From positions 1 through 64,000 of the forward strand of contig SNVD02016154.1 of NCBI GenBank assembly GCA_013180625.2: a stretch of DNA of 64,000 nt. Direction: 5' to 3'. This stretch comes from Boswellia sacra. Lineage: Eukaryota; Streptophyta; Magnoliopsida; Sapindales; Burseraceae. Positions within the stretch are counted from its first letter, which is position 1. Each line of letters opens with the position of its first letter. Made by a program: the position numbers and the translations under genes. Shown piece by piece: positions 61,590 through 64,000 of the stretch. The notes under the pieces were generated by a model that was not told the origin of the DNA, did not search any database, and worked only from the letters and a program-made list of their open reading frames with translations.

Positions 61590-64000
61590 GAGAAGAAAAA
61601 GGTTGCACAACTCCAAGGTGATTTTGATTCTCTTATTAATCTCTTGTTTAATAAATCTTGTATTTCCTCTTGGCAATATTATAATAATTCTTGATTCATT
61701 TGAATTGGTCTAACCTTTGTTGGAATTTGTTTTTCATTAAATTCTTTGATATATGGTAAAGTAATTACGTGTTTTTTCTTATCCTAAAATTGATTAGGCA
61801 AATCTGAGCATACTTCTTCCGAAAATTTATTTTCAATATTTTCTATTTCTTTTTTTATATTAGGATTTGCTAATTGTTCCTCAATTCTTTTATGTTTAAT
61901 TTCCTTTTGTAAATAATTAATATGAAGTTGTTTATTATTTATTTAGTTAATTTGTCTATCAATTGTGTTTTGTTAGAGTAAAGAAATTTCCTTGGTTTCT
62001 ATTAGTGATAAGAATTTAAAGCTTATTTTTGTTCCCATAATATCAGTATGAATTCTTTTATTATCAACTTTAAATGGATATATTTGTGTTAAGACTGGAT
62101 TCCCTAAAATAATATTTTGACTAAGATGTTTTTACTAATATAAATGTTGTTTTAAAGCAATATCCTTGATTCCATATTTTGAATTTTCATATCTTGTAGT
62201 TGACTTCTAACGACATTCTATTTGCACCATGTAGTCTCTCATAATATTGAGTTGGAATAAGACCTTCCCTAAAACAATTTTGATATGCTCCTGAGTCAAC
62301 TAATGCAATTGTTACTATCTGCAATCTGTTATCTATAAGTAATAATATTTTGACTACCAATTTTGATAATTAATCTTTTGTATTATCTGTATATAATCTG
62401 TTTCTATTTTTGAACTATAGGTTAAAACTTGATCTTTGTTTGTAGATTCAAGTATTGTCAATCTAGTTTGAGTTTGGAGTTGTTTTAATTGTTGATTTTG
62501 AATTTCTTCCATTTGTTCTCTATGATTTTTAATTTTTTTTTTTTGTAATTCTCCTGTAGTAACTTGATTGAATAAACTTTGTGATAGATATTTATTTCAT
62601 ATCTTGTTTAAACTAAATACTTCTGGAGTCTTAATACTGTTTTCTTGTTCTAAAATTTCTTTTAATTTTATTAAATATTCTCTTTTTATATTATGGTCTT
62701 TAATTTTATCAATAATATCCAATAAAATTGTTTATCAATATTTTTAGTAATAACATTAACTTGTTTACAGTTACAAAATCCTTCTGTACAATTTGAAGAT
62801 TTACTAATTTTTGATGTATTATCAGCATCTTGAATTTCTTGAATATCATTATCATTGTTACTAATACTATATTCTTGATTAAATTGTGCACTATATAATA
62901 GTTTATTGAGTTTACTAACACTATATTCTTGATTAAATTGTGCACGAAATAACAGTTTATTGAGTTTATCTCTTAGTTCATCTTAGTCATTAAAAAGCTC
63001 ATTGACTTTATTTTTCTTTTTATACTGTTTTGACATATGACCATGTTGCTTACAAGTCTACCATACTAAATGTTTTTTAGACTTTGAATAATTCTTTTTA
63101 GGTTTATATTTTTTCTTATTCTTCTTATAGTATTGGTTATCAAATTGACTTTTGTACTTATAAAGATTTTTTGATTTATTCTTTTTATACTTCTTAGAAT
63201 AGGATGATGGCCTAAGATTTTCATAACCATATTGTTCACCAAAATATCCCATTATTTTACTAAATCTTTCTACTTTTCTTTTTTTCTTTTTGTTCTTGAA
63301 TATATTGCTAAACCTTCTTTTTTAACAAAAGAAAACAATTTACCGTATGTTATATTTTCTCAAGGAATTGAACTTTTTCCTGTTAATTCTGTTAATTTAT
63401 TGATTATTTTTTCAGAAAAGAATTTTGGTAATCCTACAATAAATCTCTCTTTCTAGAAAGAAACATTGCAGTCTTGTCTTTTAAATATATTTGTTACAAA
63501 TACATCTTTATACCATTGAAAATCTCCTAAAGTTGGACAACTAAGATTTGTTAAAATTATTTTTGCACTAGCTAATTTATCTTTAGGATTTCCTATGAAA
63601 TATATTGAAATAGTATGTATTAGTGCTTCTACAGCATTTTGGGTTTCTTGGATAGTTACAAATCCATCTTAATCTTCTATTTGGGTCTTTTCCACATGAT
63701 TAAGTATTATTTGTTGATTATTAAATCCTATACAATTGTCCCACCAGTATTTTAGTAATCCTGTAAAACTTGCAACTAATAACTTAGCAGCCTCACAATA
63801 ACTTCTTTTATAAGCTTTATAAGCGGCAGATGCCATTCCCATTTCTTGTAAGGTATTAATTATTTTATGTTCTGACTTACCATCTATATTCCATATATAA
63901 ATTGAATCACCCGCATATCTATTTGAAATAAATTGTTTTCTTACTTCGTACATTAGATCTAGTGGAGCAGGTCTTGGGTAATATTTTTTTTTTGTAGGGG
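61590..64000 (-). mobile_element. Endogenous pararetrovirus fragment (Caulimoviridae), decayed, runs off the right edge
   Basis: Read on the minus strand, the order is coat-protein-like, zinc knuckle, protease, then start of reverse transcriptase. A coat-protein-like region (about 63953-63060) carries FTGLLKYWWDN near its N-terminal side and a Lys-rich tail. A degenerate knuckle (CKQHGH) lies at about 63050. The protease has VDSGA at about 62310. The RT leader has RLIRESKSPWSC at about 61640. The sequence is very AT-rich and has several stops and frameshifts. RT/RNase H beyond the first ~60 residues is absent because host tandem-array DNA begins. An old non-functional integrant; genus not assigned. 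Confidence 0.8.
62855..62962. repeat. Two-copy tandem duplication, about 55 bp, inside the viral fragment
   Basis: CTATATTCTTGATTAAATTG plus TGCAC and AGTTTATTGAGTTTA occurs twice with small changes. Confidence 0.8.

Noticed and set aside
61590..64000. Active virus or intact viral gene set
   Set aside because: Multiple stops and frame breaks, missing most of RT/RNase H, and embedded in host repeats.

Overview
The window is AT-rich nuclear DNA from a dicot plant. The evidence is multi-exon genes with short GT-AG introns, plant-only gene families (an APO protein, a trichome-birefringence-like acetyltransferase) and plant transposon types (Copia, MULE, CACTA, hAT, SINE, an endogenous caulimovirid). 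A woody rosid such as Citrus is a guess that I cannot test here. Exon maps were built by hand from frame continuity and splice sites, so single bases may be off.

Left third (1-16.6 kb): three minus-strand host genes. These are a phosphoglycerate-mutase-like (PGM-like) histidine phosphatase (3' exons off the left edge), a mitochondrial APO4-type protein (3 exons, 404 codons) and an SPT2-like chromatin protein (6 exons, 433 codons). A poly(A)-tailed retroposon with a 17-bp target duplication sits in an APO4 intron, and a long foldback lies in a PGM-like intron.

Transposon cluster (17-30.5 kb): a partial tandem copy of the SPT2-like gene has been split into four shards by a truncated Copia element, an AT-rich block containing a Harbinger-like element, and a 5.7-kb MULE. 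The MULE has ~120-bp terminal inverted repeats, a decayed MURA transposase, a DUF1985 remnant, and two dense subterminal arrays of TCGA(C) motifs. I consider these arrays the most unusual feature of the window.

Middle (31.9-46.6 kb): an intact TBL12-like gene, then a tandem array derived from a small plastid-type protein gene (one intact copy, one pseudogene, several fragments). A ~1.05-kb Pack-MULE-like element with a perfect 9-bp duplication sits in the promoter of the intact copy, and the paralogue preserves the empty site. A Copia element with two 230-bp LTRs interrupts a further unit.

Right third (47.5-64 kb): a 9.9-kb CACTA element (3-bp TSD, decayed TNP2, and a second gene ending in a Ulp1-like C48 protease) with a nested SINE, then a solo-LTR-like block, a 790-bp non-autonomous hAT, another unit of the tandem array with a foldback MITE, and a decayed endogenous pararetrovirus running off the right edge.

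Only four genes look intact and host-encoded: APO4-like, SPT2-like, TBL12-like and the 157-aa plastid-type protein. The visible part of the PGM-like gene is also intact.
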